Shown here: piece by piece, positions 16,488 through 24,881 of the stretch | How the letters are laid out: every line of letters starts with the position of its first letter | Position numbering within the stretch: position 1 is the first letter of the stretch | Translations under genes and position numbers: made by a program | The notes under the pieces: model-generated | Told to the model about the DNA's origin: nothing | Database searches by the model: none | What the model saw: the letters and a program-made list of their open reading frames with translations, nothing else | Assembly: GCA_034433515.1 (NCBI GenBank) | Contig: DAOUAL010000020.1 | Location: forward strand, 1-64,000 | Source: DAOTXS01 sp034433515 | GTDB taxonomy: Bacteria > Chloroflexota > Anaerolineae > UBA4142 | Direction: 5' to 3' | DNA: 64,000 nt

Positions 16488-17402
16488 GTGACGGCGCAAA
16501 TTCTTGCCGGGCAACCGGTCGTTGAAAAACTATGCATTGAACTTGGACCGCGCATCGAGCAATTCCGCAAGGCGCACGGCATTGCTCCAACGCTCGCGGT
16601 GGTCCGGGTGGGCAATTCACCGACAGCTATTCGGTACGCCCATTCCATTGATCATCAATTTGTCCAGTGTGGGATGGGGTTTCAGATGGAAGCCCTGCCC
16701 GATGCCACTACCACCGACAGCCTCATCGAACGATTGAACGAACTCGATCGAACCGATAGCGTGCACGGCATCCTCTTGCAACGCCCGCTCCCCCCAACGA
16801 TTGATGTGCGTGCTGTGCTTGCGGCGTTCCCGGTCGTCAAGGATGTGGAAGGTGTTTCGCCGATCAACCTTGGTAAACTGGTGCTCGATGCCGGCGAATA
16901 CTTAACCACCACGCCCAACGCCGCGTTAGAAATCTTGAATCATTATGCGATTCCCCTCGAAGGGAAACGCGCGGTGATTGTTGGACGATCAGATATTTTG
17001 GGCAAGCCGTTGGCGTTGCTCTTGTTGCGTGCCAATGCAACGGTGATCGTTTGCCATTCGCGCACCCCCAACCTCGCCGATCTCACGCGCCAAGCCGATC
17101 TCTTGTTCGTCGGGATTGGCAAGCCACGCTTCATCACCGCAGCGATGGTTGCGCCCGGAGCGGTGGTCATTGATTTTGGTGTGAATATAGTTCAAGATCA
17201 ATTTGTTGGCGATGTAGATTTCGATGCAGTGCAAGAAATTGCATCCGCGATTACGCCGGTGCCCGGCGGCACGGGGCCTGTCACCACAATGTTGTTGATG
17301 CGCAACACGATCCGCGCCGCTGCGATTCAAAGCAAAATGATGGGAACCCGAGGTAGAATCCGATGGCTTCCGACCTTGAAATCGCCCAAGCGGCAGAAAT
17401 AA
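16488..17402 (+). CDS. folD: FolD-family methylenetetrahydrofolate dehydrogenase with degenerate cyclohydrolase site
   Basis: The 304-residue protein has the FolD fold. QRPLPPTIDV is at about 103, the Rossmann motif VIVGRSDILGKPLALLLL at about 166, then VIVCHSRT and PVPGGTGPVTTMLL. With the GTG at 16488 as start, numbering matches E. coli FolD: Tyr50 is kept but Lys54, essential for the cyclohydrolase reaction, is Ile54 (YAHSIDHQ instead of the usual YxxxKxK). The usual DVDG is DVEG, and PCTP is TTTP. I infer a dehydrogenase-only enzyme working with the neighbouring FchA. AAAAGG precedes the start. Its 3' end overlaps fhs by 40 bases. Confidence 0.88.
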   Translation: MTAQILAGQPVVEKLCIELGPRIEQFRKAHGIAPTLAVVRVGNSPTAIRYAHSIDHQFVQCGMGFQMEALPDATTTDSLIERLNELDRTDSVHGILLQRPLPPTIDVRAVLAAFPVVKDVEGVSPINLGKLVLDAGEYLTTTPNAALEILNHYAIPLEGKRAVIVGRSDILGKPLALLLLRANATVIVCHSRTPNLADLTRQADLLFVGIGKPRFITAAMVAPGAVVIDFGVNIVQDQFVGDVDFDAVQEIASAITPVPGGTGPVTTMLLMRNTIRAAAIQSKMMGTRGRIRWLPTLKSPKRQK

Positions 17403-19063
17403 AACCGATTGCCGAGATCGCGGCGGCGATGGGCTTGGCTGAAGAGGATGTGGATCTCTATCGCAAATTCAAAGCCAAGATTTCACTGCACGCACTCGAT
17501 AAACTCATCGCGCAATCTGCGCCGCGCGGCAAGTATGTAGTGGTAACGTCAATGACCCCCACGCCGCTTGGCGAAGGCAAAACCACGACAACGGTCGGAT
17601 TGGGGATGGCACTCCATCGGCTGGGGCATCGCGCGGCAATTTGTTTGCGCCAATCGTCTTTGGGACCCGTGTTTGGTGCAAAAGGTGGTGCGGCAGGGAG
17701 CGGTTACGCCCAAGTGTTGCCGATGGAAGACATTAACTTGCATCTCACCGGCGACACTCACGCGGTTTCCCTCGCGCACAATTTGCTCGCCTCGTTCATT
17801 GACAATAGTTTGTTCCACGACAATCCCTTGGACATTGATCCCTACTCGATCACGTGGTCGCGCGTGGTGGACTTGAACGATCGTGCGTTGCGCCACGTCA
17901 TTGTTGGCTTGGGCGGACGCGAAGGTGGTGTCCCGCGCGCGTCCTCCTTCGACATTGCCGTGTCCAGCGAAGTGATGGCGATCCTGGCGCTCAGCACGTC
18001 GTACCGCGATTTGCGCGCGCGGATGGGCCGCATCGTCATCGGCATTACACGCGAGGGCAAGCCGGTTACCGCCGAAGATTTACAATGCGCCGGCGCGATG
18101 ACCGTACTCGTGCGCGAAGCGCTCAAGCCCAACCTTTTGCAAACGATTGAACACACGCCGGCATTTATTCACACCGGCGCGTTTGGCAGCATTGCGCATG
18201 GCAACAATTCGATCATCGCCGATCAAATGGCGTTGCATCTCAATGATTACGTGGTGACCGAAGCTGGCTTTGGTTCCGATCTGGGATTGGAAAAGTTTTG
18301 CAATATCAAGTGTCGTTATGCCGGTCTAACCCCCGATGCCATTGTGATCGTGGCTTCGGTGCGCGCGCTCAAGATGCATGGCGGTGTGGGCTATATCGTT
18401 CCCGGCAAACCCTTGCCGCCCGAACTCGCCCAAGAAAATCTGGCGGCTGTTGAAAGAGGATGCGCCAATCTCGTCAAGCATATCGAAAATGCGCAGTTGT
18501 TTGGCGTGCCGGTCATCGTCGCCGTCAATCACTTTGAAACCGATACCGATCGCGAGATCGCCATCATCGAACGGGTAGCGCGCGATGCCGGCACCGAAGG
18601 TGCGTTTGTGTCGTATGCGCATCAACGGGGCGGTGCCGGGGTGATCTCGCTTGCCGAAGCCGTGGCGCATGCGTGCAAAAAACCGGCGCAATTCAAATTT
18701 CTCTACGCGACCGATTTACCCATCAAGGAAAAAATCGAACGCATCGCGGAAAAAATTTATGGCGCGGATGGTGTGGAGTATTATCCAGAGGCAGAAAACA
18801 AAATCAAACTTTATACCGATCTCGGGTATGGCAGTTTGCCGATTTGTATGGCAAAGACGCATCTCTCGCTTTCGCATGATGAAAAGTTAAAAGGGCGCCC
18901 GCGCAAATTCAAAATTCCGGTGCGGGATATTCGCGTGTTTGCCGGCGCGGGTTTTCTCATTCCCATCTGTGGGACGATTAGTACGATGCCGGCGTTACCG
19001 CGCGTCCCAGCCGGCACGCGCATTGATGTGGACGAACAAGGCCGAATAATCGGCTTGATTTAA
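17363..19063 (+). CDS. fhs: formate-tetrahydrofolate ligase
   Basis: The 566-residue enzyme activates formate with ATP onto tetrahydrofolate. The P-loop TPTPLGEGKTTTTVGL is at about residue 64. Other family stretches follow: LRQSSLGPVFGAKGGAAGSG, EAGFGSDLGLEKFCNIKCR, and the ending RDIRVFAGAGFLIPICG. The length is typical. It overlaps folD, so fchA-folD-fhs together interconvert formate, formyl-, methenyl- and methylene-THF. This can feed biosynthesis or the methyl branch of the Wood-Ljungdahl pathway; no CODH/ACS gene is visible here. Confidence 0.96.
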   Translation: MASDLEIAQAAEIKPIAEIAAAMGLAEEDVDLYRKFKAKISLHALDKLIAQSAPRGKYVVVTSMTPTPLGEGKTTTTVGLGMALHRLGHRAAICLRQSSLGPVFGAKGGAAGSGYAQVLPMEDINLHLTGDTHAVSLAHNLLASFIDNSLFHDNPLDIDPYSITWSRVVDLNDRALRHVIVGLGGREGGVPRASSFDIAVSSEVMAILALSTSYRDLRARMGRIVIGITREGKPVTAEDLQCAGAMTVLVREALKPNLLQTIEHTPAFIHTGAFGSIAHGNNSIIADQMALHLNDYVVTEAGFGSDLGLEKFCNIKCRYAGLTPDAIVIVASVRALKMHGGVGYIVPGKPLPPELAQENLAAVERGCANLVKHIENAQLFGVPVIVAVNHFETDTDREIAIIERVARDAGTEGAFVSYAHQRGGAGVISLAEAVAHACKKPAQFKFLYATDLPIKEKIERIAEKIYGADGVEYYPEAENKIKLYTDLGYGSLPICMAKTHLSLSHDEKLKGRPRKFKIPVRDIRVFAGAGFLIPICGTISTMPALPRVPAGTRIDVDEQGRIIGLI

Positions 19064-19116
19064 CCGTTGCCCACCGCACACACGTTGCTGGGAGGCGACC
19101 GGTTGACGAGGTAACC

Positions 19117-19527
19117 ATGTTGCTCGATCTGCTTCATTTTGGCGAAGGACCTCAAGCGATCCATTATTTTACCCTGTGTTTCTTTGCTCTGCTCGGCACC
19201 CTGCAATTCGTCGCGCTCCGTTATCATCGCCGTGATCTCCTGTGGCTGAATGGGCAGATAGGAACCGTGCTAAGCCTTCTGATCATCGTGGCAAGTTTTG
19301 CGTGGTTCTTTGTCACCGATCAAGAAATCTTTATCCCGGGTCTCGCAGGCGGCGAATTGTTCACGATCTTTATCCTTGCCTTTTTGCTCGCCGTGCCCCT
19401 TACCCGCATGCTCGCCTTCCTCGCTTGCCAGATTGTGGCGTGGCAACATCATCCCCAAGCGATGCGACGCGTGTTACGCCGTCGTTGGACAACCGCGCAT
19501 CCCAAAGAAAAAGAGCCACTCGTATGA
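19117..19527 (+). CDS. small membrane protein of unknown function
   Basis: The 136-residue protein has three clear hydrophobic segments (about residues 18-35, 48-68 and 80-105) and a basic C-terminus (MRRVLRRRWTTAHPKEKEP). No family is recognised. Its stop overlaps the ATG of the PAP2-like gene by the ATGA arrangement, so the two are translationally coupled and may act together at the membrane. Confidence 0.7.
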   Translation: MLLDLLHFGEGPQAIHYFTLCFFALLGTLQFVALRYHRRDLLWLNGQIGTVLSLLIIVASFAWFFVTDQEIFIPGLAGGELFTIFILAFLLAVPLTRMLAFLACQIVAWQHHPQAMRRVLRRRWTTAHPKEKEPLV

Positions 19528-20102
19528 ATCCCGATCTGTGGCTCTTGCATTGGCTCAACGATTTTGTGGGAACGTGTCCGCTACTTGATTGGATTGCGCG
19601 TCTCATCGTCAACGATTATTTGATTCCAACCCTCCTCGCGCTCGGGGCGGCAGGAATGTGGTTTGCCGGCGCAACACCGATGGAACAAACGCGTTACCAA
19701 CGAGCCGTGCTGCTCATCGTCTTGGGCACACTGGTCTCACAAGCCCTCATCAAAGATTTATCGCTCATCTATTTTCGTCCGCGCCCATTCGCCACAGAAC
19801 CGGTCAAGTTGCTCTTTTATCGTCCCTCCGTATCCTCGTTTCCCAGCATTCCCATCGCTGCCGCGTTCACGTTTGCAATGGGTGCCTACTATGCCAACCC
19901 TCGTTTGGGCAAAATGTTTTTCATCCTGGGAACGGTGTATGGGCTGTCTCGTGTCTACGCCGGCGTGCATTATCCCAGCGACGTCATTGCCGGCGCAATG
20001 ATTGGGGCAGGAATGGTCTGGCTGGTCGCGCGCTTGCGTTTTGCGTTTGAACCCTTTGCCGATTGGGTGATTCGAATCGCACGGCGCATTGCCTTAACGT
20101 GA
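19524..20102 (+). CDS. PAP2-family membrane phosphatase with altered motif II
   Basis: The 192-residue polytopic protein has the PAP2 motif I KDLSLIYFRPRPF (about 75-87) and motif III SRVYAGVHYPSDV (about 146-158). Motif II, normally PSGH, reads SFPSIPIAAAF (about 110), so the His that protonates the leaving group is Pro. The nucleophile His and Arg of motif III are kept. It may be an impaired or altered lipid-phosphate phosphatase (for example, for undecaprenyl diphosphate) or a non-catalytic relative. The ATG at 19524 overlaps the preceding stop. Confidence 0.82.
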   Translation: MNPDLWLLHWLNDFVGTCPLLDWIARLIVNDYLIPTLLALGAAGMWFAGATPMEQTRYQRAVLLIVLGTLVSQALIKDLSLIYFRPRPFATEPVKLLFYRPSVSSFPSIPIAAAFTFAMGAYYANPRLGKMFFILGTVYGLSRVYAGVHYPSDVIAGAMIGAGMVWLVARLRFAFEPFADWVIRIARRIALT

Positions 20103-20110
20103 GGTGAGCA

Positions 20111-21073
20111 ATGAATAGCGAAAGCACACGCAAACTTTTGGAAGATTTGGGCAGCGGTGATCCGCTGGCACGTTATCGGGCAGTTGATGCCTTGAGCGTA
20201 CGTCAAAGCGAAACCTTTGACGATATTTTGAAATTACTCGCGGAGGGCAATCCGCATCAACGTGCTTGCGCCGCCCAAGTGCTCGGCCGTTGGCATGATG
20301 CCCGCGCGTTCGATGCCTTGGTGGCCGGCACCCACGACCCCGATGTGACGGTGCGTGCGCGCTGCGTCGAAGCATTGGGGATGCTCGATGCCAAACGCGC
20401 GCAAGTACCGCTGTTAGATGCCGCGCACGACGCTAACCCAGAAGTGCGTGCGTGGGCGGTGGACGTGCTAGGACGATTAAAGACTGCTAAGGTTAGCCGC
20501 ATCTTGCACACTTCACTCAAAGATCGCGATGCCAACGTGCGCTGGCATGCCGCCGAAGCCATCGCCCGCAACGAAGGCAAGCGTGCCAGTCAACATCTGG
20601 TCGCCATGCTCAAAGATGCGGATGCCGGCGTTCGCGCGCTCGTTGCCGAATTATTGGGACGGCTCAAGGAACGCAAGGCTCAAGATCGGTTAATTGCTTT
20701 GCTCCACGACCCCGATTATCAAGTTCGCTGGCGCGCGGCGGATGCACTCGTGGCGTTGGGCAACAAAGCGGCGGCAATCAAATTGATTCCGCAACTTCGC
20801 CACGCCGATGCCGGTATTCGTTGGCGTGCGGCATACCTCTTGGGCCGCTTAAAAGCCAAACGCGCCGTCAAATCGTTGATTGATGTGCTGAATGATAGCG
20901 ATGCGCACGTGCGCGGTCGCGCCGCCGAAGCGTTGGGACTCATCGGCGACAAGCGCGCGATTCCGGCGTTACGCCAACTATCCGATGACACGACATTCGC
21001 GGGCCATTTGGGCGCCGTGCGCGAAATCGCGCTCGCTGCAATCGAGGAAATTGAAACCCAACGACCCAAGTGA
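20111..21073 (+). CDS. HEAT/PBS-lyase repeat protein
   Basis: The 320-residue protein consists of about ten 31-residue alpha-helical repeats with the pattern DxDxxVRxxAxxALGxLxxxRA, for example DPDVTVRARCVEALGMLDAK and DADAGVRALVAELLGRLKER. Such solenoids mediate protein-protein contacts or act with phycobilin lyases; in this context a scaffolding role is more likely. No enzyme domain or signal peptide is visible. GAGGTGAG precedes the ATG, eight bases after the PAP2 gene, suggesting the same transcript. Confidence 0.9.
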   Translation: MNSESTRKLLEDLGSGDPLARYRAVDALSVRQSETFDDILKLLAEGNPHQRACAAQVLGRWHDARAFDALVAGTHDPDVTVRARCVEALGMLDAKRAQVPLLDAAHDANPEVRAWAVDVLGRLKTAKVSRILHTSLKDRDANVRWHAAEAIARNEGKRASQHLVAMLKDADAGVRALVAELLGRLKERKAQDRLIALLHDPDYQVRWRAADALVALGNKAAAIKLIPQLRHADAGIRWRAAYLLGRLKAKRAVKSLIDVLNDSDAHVRGRAAEALGLIGDKRAIPALRQLSDDTTFAGHLGAVREIALAAIEEIETQRPK

Positions 21074-21082
21074 TTCATTCGC

Positions 21083-21165
21083 CGTGCGGCGTCGCCGCAG
21101 TCGAATGAAAAAAGGACTGCGGGTAGGACAAATTTCAAATTTGTCCCACATTTTCGAAGGAGGTT
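21083..21165 (+). repeat. palindromic leader stretch before the aminotransferase gene
   Basis: Contains CATTCGCCGTGCGGCG, then the palindrome GGACAAATTTCAAATTTGTCC (split here for length: GGACAAATTT and AAATTTGTCC), and ends CATTTTCGAAGGAGG, the Shine-Dalgarno of the next gene. Both ends echo parts of the leader cassettes at 7927 and 34716, suggesting a mosaic relative. Confidence 0.55.
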
Positions 21166-21168
21166 GCA

Positions 21169-22497
21169 ATGACGCAACGAATTATTGTTACCCCACCTGG
21201 ACCCAAAGCCAAAGCCATCCTTGAACGGGATGCTCGCGTTCTGTCCCCTTCGTATGCGCGGGAGTACGGCTTTGTGATGGAGCATGGCAAAGGCGCCGAG
21301 GTCTGGGATGTGGACGGCAATCGCTATATTGATTTTTGTGCCGGCATCGCAGTCAACTCCACCGGGCATTCTCATCCGGCAATCGTCCAAGCCATCCAAG
21401 CGCAAGCCGAAAAATTCATTCATATCTCATCCGATTATTACCACGAGTTGATGGTGCGTGTGGCTGAACGGATTGACGAGATCGCCCCTATCAAAGAAGA
21501 TGTGGTTGTGTTTCTCGCCAACTCGGGCACGGAATCGGTCGAAGCCGCATTGAAATTAGCGCGCTATGCGACCGGGCGCAGACAATTCATCGGATTCTTG
21601 GGCGCGTTTCACGGTCGTTCGATGGGCTCGCTTTCGTTCACCGCGAGCAAAGCACGTCAGCAAGAACGCTTCTTTCCCACGATGCCGGGTGTGTGGCACG
21701 TCCCCTTCCCCGATCCCTATCGTCCAATTTTTCCAACGCCGCCCAATGGTGACGAGGGTGATGCCGTAATTGATTACATCGAAAATATCTTGTTCACCAC
21801 TGCCTTGCCGCCGGATGAAGTCGCCGCCATTTTGGTCGAGCCGATTCAAGGCGAAGGTGGCTATATCGTGCCACCGCCTAACTTTTTTCCGCGCTTGCGC
21901 AAGTTGTGCGATGAGCACGGCATCTTGCTGGTTGTGGATGAGGTGCAAAGTGGGGTGGGACGTACCGGCAAATGGTGGGCAATTCAACATTGGGGCGTCG
22001 AGCCGGATATTGTGTGCATCGCCAAAGGGATTGCGAGCGGCATACCGATGGGGGCGATGGCGGCACGCAGATCGGTGGGTGCGCGCTGGAAGCCGGGCGC
22101 GCACGGTAACACGTATGGCGGCAATCCGATTGCATGCGTCTCGGCACTCAAAACACTTGAACTGATCGAAAATGGAATGATGCAAAATGCGGCGGCAATG
22201 GGCACGTATATGCTCGATGCACTCGCCGAAATGCAGACGCGCCATCCGAATATCGGGCATGTGCGCGGCAAGGGTTTGATGATTGGCATCGAGTTTGTCA
22301 AAGATCGGGCGACTAAAGAGCCGCATCCGGAAATGCGGCATCGCATCATCAATCGGTGTTTCGAACGCGGTTTGCTAACGCTGGGTTGCGGACGAAGCAC
22401 GGTGCGCTTTATGCCGCCCTTGATGATCGGCAAGGATTTGGTGGATGAGGGGTTGGAAATTTTTGAGAGCGTGGTAACGGAGGTGGAGAATAGCTAA
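21169..22497 (+). CDS. class III PLP aminotransferase (4-aminobutyrate / acetylornithine type)
   Basis: The 442-residue enzyme has the fold-type I features of omega-aminotransferases. GTESVEAALKLAR binds the cofactor phosphate, FHGRSMGSLSFTASK follows, VVDEVQSGVGRTGKWWA carries the PLP-binding Asp, and CIAKGIASGIPMGAM carries the Schiff-base Lys (about 288). Its N-terminal extension VTPPGPKAKAILERDARVLS is typical of the GABA-aminotransferase/archaeal amino-acid racemase branch, so the substrate could be 4-aminobutyrate, ornithine or a racemised amino acid. Nothing in the neighbourhood settles this. A strong GGAGG precedes the ATG. Confidence 0.9.
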   Translation: MTQRIIVTPPGPKAKAILERDARVLSPSYAREYGFVMEHGKGAEVWDVDGNRYIDFCAGIAVNSTGHSHPAIVQAIQAQAEKFIHISSDYYHELMVRVAERIDEIAPIKEDVVVFLANSGTESVEAALKLARYATGRRQFIGFLGAFHGRSMGSLSFTASKARQQERFFPTMPGVWHVPFPDPYRPIFPTPPNGDEGDAVIDYIENILFTTALPPDEVAAILVEPIQGEGGYIVPPPNFFPRLRKLCDEHGILLVVDEVQSGVGRTGKWWAIQHWGVEPDIVCIAKGIASGIPMGAMAARRSVGARWKPGAHGNTYGGNPIACVSALKTLELIENGMMQNAAAMGTYMLDALAEMQTRHPNIGHVRGKGLMIGIEFVKDRATKEPHPEMRHRIINRCFERGLLTLGCGRSTVRFMPPLMIGKDLVDEGLEIFESVVTEVENS

Positions 22498-22552
22498 CCA
22501 CCAACAGACGACGACTGACACTCCTCCGTGTCGGTGGACGTATTGATATACG

Positions 22553-23275
22553 ATGAATCGTATCTCAATTTTGAATGTCCGCATTGACAACGTTACCTAT
22601 GATGATGCCATTGCGCGCGTCAAAGATTTTCTGCACGAACCGGGCTTGCACCAAATCGCCACCGTGAATCCGGAATTTGTCGTGATGGCGCAATCGAAGC
22701 CGGAATTTATGCGCGTGTTGAATTCGACTGCGCTAAACGTGCCGGATGGCGTGGGCTTGCTGTGGGCGGCGCGACGCCAAGGCACGCCGTTACGCGAGCG
22801 CGTAGCGGGACAGGATTTGATGGAACGCATCTGTGCCTTGGCAGCAGAGCAGGAAGAAAAAGTTTTTTTGCTTGGTGCGCGCGAGGGGGTGGCGGAAAAA
22901 GCGGCACGTGTTTTGACACAGAAATATCCGCGTTTGCAGATCAGCGGTTGTTATGCCGGTTCACCCTTGCCTCACGAAGATGAAGCCAGCACCAGACGGA
23001 TTAACGAAGCCGGTGCGCGCCTTTTGTTCGTCGCGTATGGTCCGCCTAAACAAGAGTTGTGGATCGCGCGCAATGCATCGCGCTTGAAAACGGTTGCGGT
23101 GGCGATGGGGGTGGGCGGCACATTTGATACGCTGGCTGGCATCGTGCCGCGCGCACCCAAGTGGATGCGGGATGCGGGGTTTGAATGGACGTACAGATTA
23201 CTGCGTGAACCGTGGCGCCTCAAACGCCAAATGAGCATTCCGTACTTTATGTGGCTGATCATGACCCGCCAATAA
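22553..23275 (+). CDS. WecG/TagA/CpsF-family glycosyltransferase
   Basis: The 240-residue protein matches GT26 enzymes that add a sugar such as N-acetylmannosaminuronate to a lipid-linked precursor of cell-surface polymers. Diagnostic stretches are NVRIDNVTYDDAIARVKDF, TVNPEFVVMAQ, NVPDGVGLLWAAR, VFLLGAREGVAEKAA, FVAYGPPKQELWIARN and VGGTFDTLAGIVPRAP. It acts at the cytoplasmic membrane face. The start at 22553 lacks a strong Shine-Dalgarno. A bidirectional terminator follows. With the GT2 and flippase genes at 24-29 kb it suggests cell-surface glycan synthesis. Confidence 0.93.
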   Translation: MNRISILNVRIDNVTYDDAIARVKDFLHEPGLHQIATVNPEFVVMAQSKPEFMRVLNSTALNVPDGVGLLWAARRQGTPLRERVAGQDLMERICALAAEQEEKVFLLGAREGVAEKAARVLTQKYPRLQISGCYAGSPLPHEDEASTRRINEAGARLLFVAYGPPKQELWIARNASRLKTVAVAMGVGGTFDTLAGIVPRAPKWMRDAGFEWTYRLLREPWRLKRQMSIPYFMWLIMTRQ

Positions 23276-23276
23276 A

Positions 23277-23300
23277 AAACCTCCCCGATTTGGGAGGTTT
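23277..23300. terminator. bidirectional terminator
   Basis: AAACCTCCC pairs with GGGAGGTTT around CGATTT. A-rich sequence lies on one side and ACTTTTC on the other. It separates the convergent glycosyltransferase and response regulator genes and overlaps the regulator's last codons. Confidence 0.85.
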
Positions 23301-23964
23301 ACTTTTCAGATTCCTCTTTCACAACCATATACCCTTTGCCGCGTGTCGTCACCAAGCGTTGCGGCTTGCTGGGATTATCTTCCACCTTTTCACGTACCCA
23401 ACGGATATGCACATCCAGCGTCCGGGTGTCGCCCAGATAATCCGTCTCCCAGACCTGTTTCATCAACATCTCGCGCGTGACCACCTGGCCAGCGCGTTCC
23501 ATCAAAATCTTGAGCAAGCCGAATTCTTTGGGCGTGAGTGAAAATGTTTTGCTTCCGCGCGTGAGTTTACGTTTCTCCAAATCCAGCGTCAATTTACCCA
23601 CGCTCAAGGTGCGAGGCGGTCGTGCCTCAATCGCCGATTTCACCCGCGCGACCAGTTTTTTATCCGCGATCGGCTTGGGCACAATCCCCGCCGCCAAAGC
23701 CCCATCCACCTTGGCGTTGGGAGGAGCAATCAACACCAAGGGGGCAAAAGAAACACTTTTTAATTTGCGACACAATGCTTTACAGTTGAGTCGGGGCGAG
23801 GTGGTATCAATGACAATGGCATCAAGGTTGTGCGTCTTGGCGACAGCGATTGCCTGGCGACCGCTGTGCGCCGTCACAATGGTGTATTCTTTCTTCCCGA
23901 AGGCACTGGCATACGCTAAACTTGTGGTCTTGTCGCTCGCGACAATCAAAACCGTGATAGCCAT
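23299..23964 (-). CDS. OmpR/PhoB-type response regulator with atypical receiver
   Basis: The 221-residue protein has a receiver domain (1-110) and a winged-helix DNA-binding domain (about 120-220) ending in TLDVHIRWVREKVEDNP and RGKGYMVV. The phosphorylatable Asp (AIVIDTT) and the Lys (GIVPKPI) are present. However, the acidic pocket reads VASDK instead of VVDDE, and the Thr/Ser switch residue appears to be Ala (VLIAPP), so phosphorylation may be weak or absent. No histidine kinase is adjacent. The ATG at 23964 follows GGGGTGAG and gives a standard N-terminus. Confidence 0.9.
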   Translation of the reverse strand: MAITVLIVASDKTTSLAYASAFGKKEYTIVTAHSGRQAIAVAKTHNLDAIVIDTTSPRLNCKALCRKLKSVSFAPLVLIAPPNAKVDGALAAGIVPKPIADKKLVARVKSAIEARPPRTLSVGKLTLDLEKRKLTRGSKTFSLTPKEFGLLKILMERAGQVVTREMLMKQVWETDYLGDTRTLDVHIRWVREKVEDNPSKPQRLVTTRGKGYMVVKEESEK

Positions 23965-24086
23965 CTCACCCCTACTCCAAAAGAGAAAGAATACCAAAGG
24001 TTGTTTGCATTATACTCATTTGGCTTGAGATTGCAAACGCTCTCTCGATCGATTTTAAGATTCTCCATCACGGCATCGCTCGAAAA

Positions 24087-24115
24087 TTGGCAATTGAATG
24101 TTTTGATGTTATAAT
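24087..24115 (+). promoter_or_regulatory. strong sigma-70-type promoter driving a near-leaderless gene
   Basis: TTGGCA (24087-24092), a 17-base spacer and TATAAT (24110-24115). Transcription should begin around 24121-24123, only three to five bases before the ATG at 24126. Confidence 0.8.
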
Positions 24116-24125
24116 CCGCGCGCCG

Positions 24126-24881
24126 ATGAACACCTTTATTATCTTGCCTACTTATAACGAAGCATCAAACATCGCACCGCTGATTACTCAATTACTCGCG
24201 CTTCCGATTCAAGCACACATTCTCGTGATTGACGATCATTCCAGCGATGGCACCGGCAAGATTGCGGATCAACTCCACACGCAGCATCCCGACCACGTCT
24301 CCGTGATGCATCGTCCCAGCAAACTGGGGCTGGGCACCGCCTACATTACCGGATTCAAATGGGCGTTGGAGCATGGCGCCGACTGCATCATTCAGATGGA
24401 TGCCGATTTCTCACATTCGCCCCACTACTTGCCGGATTTCGTCTCCAAGATCAACGAGTACGATGTGGTGGTGGGCTCACGTTACGTGCCCGGGGGCAAA
24501 TTGGATCCGCGTTGGAGTGGCTGGCGCTATTTCTTGAGCAAATGGGCCAATAGTGTGTGGGTGCATCTCATCCTGGGAACACAAACCCACGATGCAACCG
24601 CGGGGTTCAAATGCTGGAGCCGCCGGGCATTGGAAAGAATCAATCTCGATCGCGTGAAATCCAATGGCTATGTCTTCCAGGTAGAGATGGCATACCTGTG
24701 TGAGAAACTGGGCATGCGCATCTTGGAATGGCCCATTTATTTTGAAGATCGCCGCATCGGCAAATCCAAAATGACAGTGCCGGTCAAGATCGAAGCCGCG
24801 TGGCGCGTGTTTGAAATTCGCTGGCGCTATGGCGGACTCGATCATTCGGCTCGGGTTGAATATCAACGTGTCCAAGCGTGA
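24126..24881 (+). CDS. polyprenol monophosphomannose synthase-like GT2 glycosyltransferase
   Basis: The 251-residue protein starts MNTFIILPTYNEASNIAPL, the GT2 N-terminus of dolichol-phosphate mannose synthases. DDHSSDGTG and the catalytic QMDADFSHSP (about residue 90) follow, then GSRYVPGG and the late ATAGFKCWSRRAL. It transfers a sugar from a nucleotide donor to polyprenyl phosphate. An in-frame ATG at 24087 would overlap the -35 box of its promoter, so the ATG at 24126 is preferred. Its 3' end overlaps the next gene by up to 71 bases, so the two are translationally coupled. Confidence 0.9.
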   Translation: MNTFIILPTYNEASNIAPLITQLLALPIQAHILVIDDHSSDGTGKIADQLHTQHPDHVSVMHRPSKLGLGTAYITGFKWALEHGADCIIQMDADFSHSPHYLPDFVSKINEYDVVVGSRYVPGGKLDPRWSGWRYFLSKWANSVWVHLILGTQTHDATAGFKCWSRRALERINLDRVKSNGYVFQVEMAYLCEKLGMRILEWPIYFEDRRIGKSKMTVPVKIEAAWRVFEIRWRYGGLDHSARVEYQRVQA

